In this document: piece by piece, positions 7,535 to 15,520 of the stretch | Layout: every line of letters begins with the position of its first letter | Position numbering within the stretch: the first letter of the stretch is position 1 | NCBI GenBank assembly: GCA_021770615.1 | Contig: JAETQR010000035.1 | Coordinates: forward strand, 1 to 36,702 | Origin: Lachnospiraceae bacterium | GTDB lineage: Bacteria; Bacillota_A; Clostridia; Lachnospirales; Lachnospiraceae | Direction of reading: 5' to 3' | Length of the DNA stretch: 36,702 bases | Notes under the pieces: model-generated | Databases searched by the model: none | The model's input: only the letters and a program-made list of their open reading frames with translations | Told to the model about the DNA's origin: nothing | Position numbers and translations under genes: made by a program

Positions 7535-9318
7535 TATTTTAATATCTCTTCGCAGCTTTTTCCCGCCTGTGCCAGTTCATTCGCTCCCGTCTGGCTCATA
7601 CCTGTTCCATGGCCAAATCCTCCTCCTTTTATCTCATAAGAGCTTCCTGACTTATCCATAACAAAAAATCCACTGGGCAGCATCGTCAGTCCGGATACAC
7701 TTTTACCATCATTCTTTCTGACAATAGCATTTTCATTAAACAAAAGCATTCGTATGTTGTACTCCGAATACACTCTCACCGTAGCTTCTGTTCCAACGAT
7801 AACAGCCATATAGACTACCCCGCCGCTCTTTCTGGTTTTGATCTTAACCCGTTTTAGTTTCCCAATACTCTGAATTTCCTGTTTGGCATAAGATCCATCT
7901 GCCTGACGCACCTGGATCTTTTCACCAGATACCTGACACCGGCCGCCAATCTTTGTGTTGATATTATTTTCCATATCTCCAAGCGAAATCGTGGTGCTCC
8001 ACCGATACCACGGTTCATTTTTTTCCAGGATATTTCTATCTTCCTGTAAAAATTTCCGAAACAGATCTTCATTTCCAAACGTGTCCGAGGCCAGTCTTGC
8101 CCTTTCCCGCTTCTCTTCATCTTCAAAATCTGTCTCCTGCAGCTTTCCGGTGAGATAAGAAACCGGTTTGCTGCTAAAAGTCACGTCCTCCGCCGAAGTC
8201 GTCACGCCACAGGACGTTGAAAAGAAATACGTAGACGCCACTTTCCCATCATGATACACTTTCTTTCCTTTCGTCTCATCCACCGCCCGGTTACACCGCT
8301 CATCTTCTGCCATATTGTTATAAACCTGATAGGATGTGCTGTCATCTACATGGGCCCCCCTTTCCTTCAGGCGGTTATTTCTGATATGACGCACGGCATA
8401 GCTTCTGGCACATACCGCCTGCGCTTTCAACGCCTCTTCATGATACTCTGCCGGCATTTCACTCGGAATAACACCATACAGATATTCTTCCAGCGGCAGA
8501 TCATTGATGATATGCAAACCGCCCTCTGCTTTCACGATTTCTATCTGCCCACGGTAAAGCGGATTCATTCCGTTTCTTGTCACAGTGGTGATCTGTATTT
8601 TCCCCCCCTCCTCACTGGATACCGTCACCCGGTTCTCTTTCATGCCTTCCCGGGAAAAGCTAATCTCCTCGCCGGGTTGGTACTCGGTCCGCTGCTTGCC
8701 CTCCTTCACAACGATTTTTTTCGTCCCTCTTACTTTGACGGCAGGATGTTCATATCCGCCAAACCCATCTGTTTTTATGAGTACCCGGATGTTTTGTTCT
8801 TTTTCCTGCTCCTCCTCTTTGTCAATATCCCCTTTAAAAAGTACGCCGCATATTTTTCCTCCTGCCACAGCAAACTCTGCATCCGTCTGGCCAATGTAAA
8901 GATTGTCCTGTGTCGAAGCGGAAATCCCATCCTTCACAGCAAACCAGGAACACTTTTCATCTACCGGGATCGTCCCATAATTCTCAATATCCATTGTCTC
9001 CACCTGTACTTCCAGTACCCTGCCACTGATCCGTTCCGGCTTACATACAAGTTTTTCCACCTCTCCGCGCCGGATATAAAGATCTCCGATTCCCTCATAC
9101 ACCTGCTCCTTCATATCTCCCCTCACAGGAAAACTTTTTTCTCCTTCCTGTGTGTACACCTTTACAGAATCCCCTTCTTTCTTCACGATATATGCATTGA
9201 TTATTTCCTGCTCTCCCATCAGATCCTGTCCATCTTTCCAGGACTGGTATACCCACATCCCGGCAATGGAAACTGCGATAATAATAAATGTCAGAAATAA
9301 TGCCCCGATCCTCTTCAA
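7504..9318 (-). CDS. SpoIID/LytB-domain membrane-anchored protein (lytic transglycosylase-like)
   Basis: A 604-residue protein with one N-terminal membrane helix (about 5-24) and a long outside part. Residues about 30-250 are a beta-rich region not seen in short SpoIID; the SpoIID/LytB domain follows from about 260, with EYLYGVIPSEMPAEYHEEAL containing the PSEMP glutamate that is catalytic in clostridial SpoIID, then LKAQAVCARSYA and the C-terminal GGGFGHGTGMSQTGANELA. Family members cut peptidoglycan glycan strands during engulfment or daughter-cell separation. At roughly 600 residues it is much longer than sporulation SpoIID (about 340) and no spoIIQ/spoIIIA genes are nearby, so a vegetative or LytB-like role is as likely. 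The start is TTG at 9318 with a GAGGGGG site. Its tail overlaps yihY. Confidence 0.87.
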   Translation of the reverse strand: MKRIGALFLTFIIIAVSIAGMWVYQSWKDGQDLMGEQEIINAYIVKKEGDSVKVYTQEGEKSFPVRGDMKEQVYEGIGDLYIRRGEVEKLVCKPERISGRVLEVQVETMDIENYGTIPVDEKCSWFAVKDGISASTQDNLYIGQTDAEFAVAGGKICGVLFKGDIDKEEEQEKEQNIRVLIKTDGFGGYEHPAVKVRGTKKIVVKEGKQRTEYQPGEEISFSREGMKENRVTVSSEEGGKIQITTVTRNGMNPLYRGQIEIVKAEGGLHIINDLPLEEYLYGVIPSEMPAEYHEEALKAQAVCARSYAVRHIRNNRLKERGAHVDDSTSYQVYNNMAEDERCNRAVDETKGKKVYHDGKVASTYFFSTSCGVTTSAEDVTFSSKPVSYLTGKLQETDFEDEEKRERARLASDTFGNEDLFRKFLQEDRNILEKNEPWYRWSTTISLGDMENNINTKIGGRCQVSGEKIQVRQADGSYAKQEIQSIGKLKRVKIKTRKSGGVVYMAVIVGTEATVRVYSEYNIRMLLFNENAIVRKNDGKSVSGLTMLPSGFFVMDKSGSSYEIKGGGFGHGTGMSQTGANELAQAGKSCEEILKYYFDGTELRE

Positions 9319-9432
9319 AAAAACAGCCCCCTCACACTAGTCCAAAGATTGTTTATCTCTAACACCTTATGCGAGACAGGCTGTCATTATTCAAAAATCT
9401 GATAAGGCAGGTTATGGCAATACACAAAAAAA

Positions 9433-9541
9433 TAATCCCCCGGAACAACCTTATGAATCCGTTGGTGCAAAATCTGGTACTTTCAGATTTTAGCACCACT
9501 ACGTGATTCATATAGCGAAAGCGTGTTGTTCCGGGGGATCA
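9433..9541. terminator. Long branched hairpin downstream of thiC; terminator and member of a structured element family
   Basis: The ends pair (ATCCCCCGGAACAAC near 9434-9448 with 9525-9539), then TATGAATC (9452-9459) with GATTCATA (9505-9512), GGTGC (9464-9468) with GCACC (9493-9497), and AAAATCT with AGATTTT. Read on the minus strand it ends in a T-run (bases 9424-9432), so it should terminate thiC, whose stop codon is 5 bp away. The plus strand carries a GCGAAAGC mini-hairpin (GAAA tetraloop) at 9514-9521 between two stems. Both arms resemble those of the element at 11327-11549 (see findings). Confidence 0.65.
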
Positions 9542-9546
9542 TTTTG

Positions 9547-10854
9547 TCAATCCTCCATGATATCCACATTCTCCCCCCGGAGGATCTTATTGATATTTCT
9601 CACCGCACACATCTTTCCGCACATCGTGCAGGTATCTTCTTTCTCCGGCTTACTTTCCGCACGGTAGCGGCGGGCCTTCTCCGGATCGATCGCGAGCTCA
9701 AACTGCTTTTCCCAGTCCAGATTTCTTCTGGCCTCACTCATCTCATAATCCCACTCCCTTGCACCCGGGATCCCCTTTGCCACATCAGCCGCATGCGCTG
9801 CGATCTTAGAGGCGATGATACCTTCCTTTACATCCTCCACGGTCGGCAGACGAAGGTGCTCAGCCGGTGTCACATAACATAGGAAAGATGCTCCGTATGT
9901 AGCAGCGATCGCTCCTCCGATCGCACTTGTAATGTGGTCATAACCCGGCGCCACATCTGTCACGAGAGGGCCAAGTACATAAAACGGCGCTCCTTTGCAT
10001 ACCGTCTGCTCAATCTCCATATTGGCACGGATCTGGTCAAGCGGCATATGGCCCGGCCCCTCGATCATGACCTGGACATTGTGCCTCCACGCACGCTGCG
10101 TCAGTTCGCCAAGCGCTACCAATTCTGAAATCTGGGAAATATCCCCGGCATCCTCGATGCTTCCCGGACGGCAGGCATCCCCAAGACTGATCGTCACATC
10201 ATATTTTTCACAGATATCTAAAAGTTCATCATATCTCTCATAAAACGGGTTTTCATTTCCCGTTAACTCCATCCACGCAAAGATGATCGAACCTCCCCGG
10301 GATACGATATTCGTATGACGCAGATTCTGCTTAAAACGGTCTGCAGTCGCACGGTTGATGCCACAGTGGATCGTCATAAAATCGACCCCGTCCTCTGCGT
10401 GCATCTTCACCACATCCATCCACTCATCTGCTGTGATATCCTTTAATGCCTTATTATAATATACAACAGCGTCATAAATCGGCACGGTACCGATGACAGC
10501 CGGACACTCAGCGATAAGTTTTCTCCTGAATTTTTTTGTATCTCCATAAGAGCTGAGATCCATGATTGCCTCCGCCCCCATGTCGACTGCCGCCTTTACC
10601 TTCTCCATCTCGACGTCCAGGTCGAGACAGTCCCGGCTCGTTCCGAGATTTACATTGATCTTCGTCTTTAATTTATTTCCAATCCCATATGGTTTCAGAC
10701 ATTTATGGTTTTTGTTCGCCGGGATCGCAATCTGTCCCTTTGCCACAAGTTCCATCAACACATCCTTTTCCATGTTCTCATATTCGCATATATACTTCAT
10801 CGCCTCCGTGAAAATTCCTTTTCTCGCGGCGTCCATCTGTGTCGTGTAATTCAT
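9547..10854 (-). CDS. thiC: Phosphomethylpyrimidine synthase ThiC
   Basis: ThiC is a radical-SAM enzyme that rearranges 5-aminoimidazole ribotide to hydroxymethylpyrimidine phosphate for thiamine. The 435-residue protein matches the short clade without the extra N-terminal domain. Visible hallmarks include [15 protein letters not shown], the MDLSSYGD segment, [60 protein letters not shown] and the C-terminal cluster-binding cysteines 409, 412 and 416 (CTMCGKMC, spacing CX2CX3C). ATG at 10854 follows a GGAGG site. It is a single-gene unit with its own promoter and terminator; no other thiamine gene is nearby. A ThiC paralogue making 5-hydroxybenzimidazole (BzaF) is an alternative I consider less likely because no cobamide gene is present. 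Confidence 0.95.
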   Translation of the reverse strand: MNYTTQMDAARKGIFTEAMKYICEYENMEKDVLMELVAKGQIAIPANKNHKCLKPYGIGNKLKTKINVNLGTSRDCLDLDVEMEKVKAAVDMGAEAIMDLSSYGDTKKFRRKLIAECPAVIGTVPIYDAVVYYNKALKDITADEWMDVVKMHAEDGVDFMTIHCGINRATADRFKQNLRHTNIVSRGGSIIFAWMELTGNENPFYERYDELLDICEKYDVTISLGDACRPGSIEDAGDISQISELVALGELTQRAWRHNVQVMIEGPGHMPLDQIRANMEIEQTVCKGAPFYVLGPLVTDVAPGYDHITSAIGGAIAATYGASFLCYVTPAEHLRLPTVEDVKEGIIASKIAAHAADVAKGIPGAREWDYEMSEARRNLDWEKQFELAIDPEKARRYRAESKPEKEDTCTMCGKMCAVRNINKILRGENVDIMED

Positions 10855-10957
10855 CCGTACTGTCCTCCGTCAGTTCCCGGGATACCCCCGTATTTATAAT
10901 ATATCCCGGCAACACTGCCGGGGTTTGTCCATGGATTTTCAACCCATCCGGATTCTC
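10855..10957 (-). promoter_or_regulatory. Structured thiC leader without a recognisable TPP riboswitch
   Basis: The predicted mRNA leader is about 103 bases. It contains a perfect 7-bp hairpin CCCGGCA-gtgt-TGCCGGG (10903-10920), a small ATAC/GTAT hairpin after it, a possible GGGTT/AACCC pairing upstream, and the GGAGG ribosome binding site placed in the loop of ACTG...CAGT just before the start. The CUGAGA, ACC and GAACCUGAUC segments that define the TPP riboswitch are not seen. Control of thiC by this leader is an inference. Confidence 0.35.
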
Positions 10958-10963
10958 TCAACT

Positions 10964-10992
10964 ATTGTACTAGAAACCGATTTCATTGTCAA
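10964..10992 (-). promoter_or_regulatory. Strong sigma-A promoter of thiC
   Basis: Minus strand TTGACA (10987-10992), 17-bp spacer, TACAAT (10964-10969). The start would be near 10957. The right half lies only 17 bp from the long hairpin at 11010-11244. Confidence 0.75.
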
Positions 10993-11009
10993 CATTTGTG
11001 AAGTGCATG

Positions 11010-11244
11010 TTTGTGTCAGGGACTCATTGGCAATTCTTTCAGGTTCCGTATTTCATGGAAAAAGTTTACCCGCATGGGCGCTCCCGCTACAATAAGCACG
11101 CAGCGGTATGGGTGTGCAAAAGTGCAAAAAACATGCACTTCATACGCACACCTCATACCGGCGCACTTATAACCCATGCTCCGTAAATCTTTTTCCATGA
11201 AACACTGGTATTCTGAAAAGATTAGAATGAGTCCCTGACACAAA
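11010..11244. repeat. Long inverted-repeat element with REP-like ends (TGTGTCAGGGAC)
   Basis: A 19-bp perfect terminal inverted repeat (11010-11028 with 11226-11244, containing TGTGTCAGGGAC) encloses further nested pairing: TTTCATGGAAAAAG with CTTTTTCCATGAAA, GCATGGG with CCCATGC, and a central CGGTATG..GTGTGC arm with its complement. The whole 235-bp stretch can fold into one long interrupted hairpin and has no credible gene. Ends of the type GTGTCAGGGAC are known to me from REP sequences mobilised by RAYT (Y1) transposases in Clostridia; no such transposase is in the window. It sits between the thiC promoter and the next element. Confidence 0.6.
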
Positions 11245-11326
11245 GTTCTATCCAATCCGTATTTCTGATTTTGCCAACTACAATTTTACACTAACAAACA
11301 AATCGGCACGGAAATGAATTTGGAGC

Positions 11327-11549
11327 GGCCACAATTTATGGGAAGCTGACGAAGCTTCGTACAGCATCGGGAATATTTCCTGAAGAGGACCGTATAAACG
11401 TGTCGGTCCTTAGGCTGCGTACAAGGTGCAAAAATTGCACCTTGCAGCCTTTGTACCGCTACATGTTTATTTTAAGCGAAAGCGGGTCCACGTCAGGAAA
11501 TATTCCCGATGCTGTACAAATGTCACGATTCTCATAAATTGCGGCGGCC
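11327..11549. repeat. Long branched hairpin downstream of the xrtG operon; second member of the structured element family
   Basis: Nested pairings: GGCC..CAATTTATG (11327-11340) with CATAAATT..GGCC (11533-11549), a perfect 25-bp stem (11359-11383 with 11493-11517), GGACC (11387-11391) with GGTCC (11485-11489), ATAAAC (11394-11399) with GTTTAT (11465-11470), CGGT with ACCG, and an apical AAGGTGCAA/TTGCACCTT stem. The plus strand carries AGCGAAAGCG at 11475-11484. It begins 3 bp after the stop codon of the last operon gene (11553). It shares the arm sequences of 9433-9541. Confidence 0.6.
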
Positions 11550-11552
11550 ATC

Positions 11553-13988
11553 TCACTCTTCCCTGCTCCGCATCTGGATAATAACAAATGCAACCGCTGC
11601 CAGAGCTCCGAAAAGGCTCACTGCTATGCCAAGTGTCTTCTTCGGATAAACAATGTCAATCTTCGTATCCTTCTCTTCTACAAAAAGCAGGTTGTTTTCT
11701 GACCACATCTTCGTATCTGACACGAAATTATCCTGATAGGCGAGCGTCGTATTTATATTTTCTTCCTCTGACAGGATCTCAATCGCATCCATTCCGATCT
11801 TAAGCCGGATCGGAACGATCTGACGGTCCGGCAGCTCATCCCGCTTCACACCAAGCACCTCATCCATTACGGAAAACACTGCTGTATCCTCTGTCTCCAG
11901 CGCATGGTACATCAGATTGAGTCCGAGAAAATAAATATTCGGATCCGATTCATTCGTCCCCAGCCAGGCTAATTTTTGTCTGTCATATTCCATCTCACCC
12001 ATGACGTAGTCAACTTTTCCGATATATCCAGTAAACCACTCTGCATACTCTTCCGAAAAATCTTTCGTATGGATTTCTTTGTCCCCATACCGCAGCGCCG
12101 GAAAACGATCCTGGATCGTAACAGACTGGGATGTAACCCCGAGAAAACTTAACTGTTTTGTACTGCTGTCCTCCTGCACATGTGTGATATCGACGACAAC
12201 TTTTGTCCCGGCGGCCGCTGCCTCACGCAAAAGCTGCTCGGCCTTTTCTTTTTCATGATAATAAATTCCGCTGAGAAAAATCGTACGGTACTTCTTTAAC
12301 TCATCCAACGTATAGTCATCCACATAATCCGAATCCCCTTCCTGGAATGCCGGATAATATAATGTCATTACGTTGGCATACTTACCCAGTGCCAGCCCCG
12401 CATATTCAGATTTCACGCCAAACTGTTCCGGAGTCTCCTTTTTAAAAATATAAGCAGTATCCGTCTCTGCGCACAGAGAAAAACCATTCTTTTCTGCCCC
12501 GGCAAACACATCCGCGGTGGTACGTTCTTTCTTCCCGATCAATTCCTTTTTGATCAGGACGGTATCATTTCCCATCTCGATACAGCGGTCAAACAAATAA
12601 TCATAAGTTTCATACTCAAGCGCCGTGTTAAGCATCACGATATTGGAAGACGTCGTCGCTCCCTGCCAGGCCCATCCAAATGTACTTTTCACTGCATCCT
12701 CACCGGTACTGAGCCCCCACGAGGGATAAGAGCCGAATGAACTCAGATCCATCAGAGCCGTCCGGTATTCCGTATGCTCTTTTAACACACCTACATTTTC
12801 TACTGCTATCTCACTGGCAGGCGTGGCATACCTGGAAAAATTGAAAGAAGGGATACAGTCGATCGCAAGGATCACAAATGCAACGACACAATATTTGCGT
12901 TTGAGCGTCTTCCACTCCATCAGGGAAAATAGAAACATTGCATAAGCGATCGTGGCAAACCTCGACATCCAAAACAGGGTACTGAGAGGCATTTTCGACA
13001 AAAACGGGAGAAATGCCGGCGTACTCATGACCAGGATCAAAACAAATAAAATATATCCTGCACACTTTTTCCGGTCTGCCAGAAAGATACCGGCCACCGC
13101 CAGAAAGAGTACCGAAATCCCATAATAAAACGTATCCGTCACCCCTGATATCCGGTTCATGGGATTTAAAAGGGTAGAAAATCCCGCCATCCACATCCCC
13201 ATCACATCGATACTTGCAGAAGACTCCATATTCATGATACCACCGGAAAGCGCAGGCATCAGCCAGATCCCTACGAGAAGAAGTCCGATCACCATCGCCA
13301 CAAGCGTCTTAAAGGCCTTTTTAAAATTTTTGTTACTGATACAGTCAAATACCAGAAACACAAAAGCTGCGACGCCAAGCATCGCCGTGATCATAACATG
13401 GGACAGTATCATGACAGACATCGAAAGCATGATCCCAATGACAGAAAAACGTTTATCCCTTCTCAGATAACGCCACATAAAATAAACGACATAAGGAATC
13501 ACGATCGCCGACATCATACGGGGCATATTTCCCTCACAGAAATACACCCGGATATTTTCCGGCAAAAAAAACCAGAGAAGTGCAATTCCCGCTGCAAATA
13601 CCGGGCGCTTACTCTCCCTCCCCCACAGGATCCACGGAATTCCGCCTATTATAATAGAAAACGCCGCAAAATAGCGGTATGCCATCACGATATCCCCACC
13701 GGACAAAAACTCAAGAAAGGCCACCGCATAATAAGACATGGGAGCCCAGTACCGAAACAACTGGGTCCCGTTGTACCAGTACTCCGAATAAAGCTGATAC
13801 CACCGGCCTTCCTGCATATTATGATAGGCCACATCTCCTTTATAGAGATGACTCCAGATATCATTGCCGGACGGTTCAAATGCCATCCGGTTTAAAACAA
13901 GGACAACAACCACCGCCGATAGGACTAAAACCAGAAAACCAGCCAGGGCAAGTATATTATTTTTTGCACGGTCACTTATTTTTTTCAC
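11553..13988 (-). CDS. Large polytopic membrane protein, PTPS-related (PF10131-like), XrtG operon
   Basis: Last gene of the seven-gene operon; 811 residues. A first membrane helix (about 12-32) is followed by an outside loop with NDIWSHLYKGD and YWYNGTQLFRYWAPM, then about ten hydrophobic helices to about residue 400, a large soluble region (about 410-770) and a last helix (about 782-803) with a short RSREE end. This resembles the membrane protein family called 6-pyruvoyl-tetrahydropterin synthase related, which has the look of a GT-C-type glycosyltransferase with an early acidic residue (Asp39 here) in the first loop. The start is GTG at 13988 with a GGAGG site; it overlaps the preceding PTPS-like gene by 17 bp. 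Transfer of a lipid-linked sugar outside the membrane is a reasonable guess, not shown. Confidence 0.7.
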   Translation of the reverse strand: MKKISDRAKNNILALAGFLVLVLSAVVVVLVLNRMAFEPSGNDIWSHLYKGDVAYHNMQEGRWYQLYSEYWYNGTQLFRYWAPMSYYAVAFLEFLSGGDIVMAYRYFAAFSIIIGGIPWILWGRESKRPVFAAGIALLWFFLPENIRVYFCEGNMPRMMSAIVIPYVVYFMWRYLRRDKRFSVIGIMLSMSVMILSHVMITAMLGVAAFVFLVFDCISNKNFKKAFKTLVAMVIGLLLVGIWLMPALSGGIMNMESSASIDVMGMWMAGFSTLLNPMNRISGVTDTFYYGISVLFLAVAGIFLADRKKCAGYILFVLILVMSTPAFLPFLSKMPLSTLFWMSRFATIAYAMFLFSLMEWKTLKRKYCVVAFVILAIDCIPSFNFSRYATPASEIAVENVGVLKEHTEYRTALMDLSSFGSYPSWGLSTGEDAVKSTFGWAWQGATTSSNIVMLNTALEYETYDYLFDRCIEMGNDTVLIKKELIGKKERTTADVFAGAEKNGFSLCAETDTAYIFKKETPEQFGVKSEYAGLALGKYANVMTLYYPAFQEGDSDYVDDYTLDELKKYRTIFLSGIYYHEKEKAEQLLREAAAAGTKVVVDITHVQEDSSTKQLSFLGVTSQSVTIQDRFPALRYGDKEIHTKDFSEEYAEWFTGYIGKVDYVMGEMEYDRQKLAWLGTNESDPNIYFLGLNLMYHALETEDTAVFSVMDEVLGVKRDELPDRQIVPIRLKIGMDAIEILSEEENINTTLAYQDNFVSDTKMWSENNLLFVEEKDTKIDIVYPKKTLGIAVSLFGALAAVAFVIIQMRSREE

Positions 13989-14421
13989 CCTTAATATCCT
14001 CCAAAACCATATCTACCAGTGAATTTATGGAACGCTCTCTGTCACTTTCACTCTCGTCTGCAATGCTGATCACATAAGACCTCGCAGGCGTCTCGCTCAT
14101 CTCCATGGACAAAAACAGCCACCCCTCAGCCGCAAGGATCTCACTCAGACGGTCCTTAAAATAATGGCAGCAGTTTTCCAGGGTAGGATTGAGCACATCA
14201 AAGGGTTCCACCTCATTCAGACAAGTGTCCTGATAGGTATCCATAAACGTCTCAATCTTCTGTTCCAGTGCATGAAACTGAATAAATTCATCTCTCCCCT
14301 TTATGACATGAAGTGTGATCTCCCACGTATGGGGATGGGTCTCACCAAGATTTCCATTGATCAAAATAGCATGCCTTGCATTCAGATAAAATTTAAACCG
14401 GTACTGCCGGTATTTATTCAT
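13972..14421 (-). CDS. PTPS/QueD-like protein 1, catalytic residues missing (XrtG operon)
   Basis: A 149-residue protein of the 6-pyruvoyl-tetrahydropterin synthase / 6-carboxytetrahydropterin synthase fold. The three zinc-ligand histidines are kept (His17 in NARHAIL, His29 and His31 in THPH), as is NPTLEN with the pterin-anchoring Glu. The catalytic Cys that normally precedes the HGH motif is absent (NGNLGETHPH), and the usual Asp-His of LDHxxLN is replaced (QDTCLNE). It is therefore unlikely to be a working QueD, and no queuosine gene is nearby; PTPS-related proteins of this type are known companions of XrtG. ATG at 14421 has AAAGGAGG and overlaps the previous gene by 8 bp. Confidence 0.75.
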   Translation of the reverse strand: MNKYRQYRFKFYLNARHAILINGNLGETHPHTWEITLHVIKGRDEFIQFHALEQKIETFMDTYQDTCLNEVEPFDVLNPTLENCCHYFKDRLSEILAAEGWLFLSMEMSETPARSYVISIADESESDRERSINSLVDMVLEDIKGEKNK

Positions 14422-15505
14422 GGATCGCGCCTCCTTTCAGCCTCTCTTCATAAACCTCCATAGCACTTTGTCCCTCTTTGACCTCAACTACAGAAATCTC
14501 CATGCAGATCGCCTCATCATCCCCCTGCCGCCCCAGGCTCTCCTTGCACCGCTCCATAATGCGCACCGCCTCTTCATAGGTTGTCCGGTACATAAGAACG
14601 ACGAAACTGCCTTTTTTAATCTCTCCAAGCACATGTGTCCTGCCGAGAAAGCGCTTCAGGTTCTCCAATGCGCCAAAAATCTCCCCTCTTGAATAATACC
14701 GGCTCTCCATCACAATATCTGCAAACAGGATCTGCATCGGCATAAGCGCCTCATCATCCGATTTTTTCAAAAATACCCGGATCAATTCCGAATCATAAAA
14801 GTCGTGTTCCTCATAGTCTGCTTCCGAATGATTGTCTGGCTGTGTGATCATTGTATGCTCTCCGGATCTTTCCAGCTTTATATTTTGTTTTTTCATTTTT
14901 CCTTCTATTTCTAAAAGTGTATTTTCCACCACATTCAGTTTTGCTGTCAGACTGATCACTGCCATCACGGCAAGCATTGCCAGAATAGCAGAAAAAAGAT
15001 ACAGGTAAATTTCATGCTGCGGTAACTTTGTCTTAGAAAGTGCATAGGATTCTGACGTTATCACTCCGACAATATTCGTCTGCCCGGTTTTTACCGTCAC
15101 TGTCGTCACGATTCCCTCCTGACTGTTTAAGTCAGCAAGAAACGTATCCTTTTTCCTCGCCTCACGCAGTGAGTCCGTTGTCTGTTCGTCCTTTGCATAT
15201 ACTACTTCATCATCCCGGATCCAGAACATCCAGCTGTTAGCAGATACCTCTGCATTCTCAGAAAACCAGGCACTGATCTCTTCCTGGTCTTTCCCGGACG
15301 TCACAAGCTGTTCCAACTGATTTCCCAGTTGATCCGTATAACTTTGCTGCATCTGGTGGTACGTATCCAGATAAAATTCACGGTTCTTTTTGTTTTCCCA
15401 TAAAAGAAAGCACACTCCCGCCACGACCAGGACAGCCAGCGTGACGAGCACTGCCTTCATCCGGGTCTGCGGTTTTTTATAAAATCCTGTCAATCTGTTC
15501 ATCAA
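14414..15505 (-). CDS. Two-helix membrane sensor with degenerate GGDEF-like domain (XrtG operon)
   Basis: A 363-residue protein with membrane helices at about 17-34 and 168-188 flanking an outside sensor-like domain (about 35-165), then a cytoplasmic coil and a domain from about 225 that reads like a diguanylate-cyclase fold: MQILFADIV, GALENLKRFL, then LGEIKKGSFVVLMYRTTYEEA where an active enzyme has GGDEF. The metal and GTP residues are gone, so it is probably a receptor or scaffold rather than a cyclase. I infer the fold by pattern only. Start is TTG at 15505 (AGGGG site, spacing 9) or the ATG directly after it. Placed between the glycosyltransferase and PTPS-like genes, it could gate surface polymer synthesis. 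Confidence 0.6.
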   Translation of the reverse strand: MMNRLTGFYKKPQTRMKAVLVTLAVLVVAGVCFLLWENKKNREFYLDTYHQMQQSYTDQLGNQLEQLVTSGKDQEEISAWFSENAEVSANSWMFWIRDDEVVYAKDEQTTDSLREARKKDTFLADLNSQEGIVTTVTVKTGQTNIVGVITSESYALSKTKLPQHEIYLYLFSAILAMLAVMAVISLTAKLNVVENTLLEIEGKMKKQNIKLERSGEHTMITQPDNHSEADYEEHDFYDSELIRVFLKKSDDEALMPMQILFADIVMESRYYSRGEIFGALENLKRFLGRTHVLGEIKKGSFVVLMYRTTYEEAVRIMERCKESLGRQGDDEAICMEISVVEVKEGQSAMEVYEERLKGGAIHE

Positions 15506-15520
15506 ATTATGATTCCCCTT

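Noticed and set aside
8251..9300. Long plus-strand open frame (349 codons) opposite the SpoIID-like gene
   Set aside because: It is a shadow of a well-supported minus-strand gene; its protein has no domain, no good ribosome binding site and is rich in His, Phe and Ser as expected of an antisense frame.
9547..10854. ThiC paralogue BzaF (5-hydroxybenzimidazole synthase)
   Set aside because: No cobamide biosynthesis gene or cobalamin riboswitch is present; the sequence reads as ordinary short-type ThiC.
10855..10957. TPP riboswitch upstream of thiC
   Set aside because: I looked for CUGAGA and GAACCUGAUC signatures in the correct order and did not find them; GUUGAGAGA alone is not enough.
9433..11549. 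CRISPR array
   Set aside because: The three hairpin elements are long, few and not separated by regular spacers.
13972..14421. Assignment as QueD of queuosine synthesis
   Set aside because: Catalytic Cys and Asp-His are missing and no queuosine genes are nearby; the XrtG cluster context explains it better.
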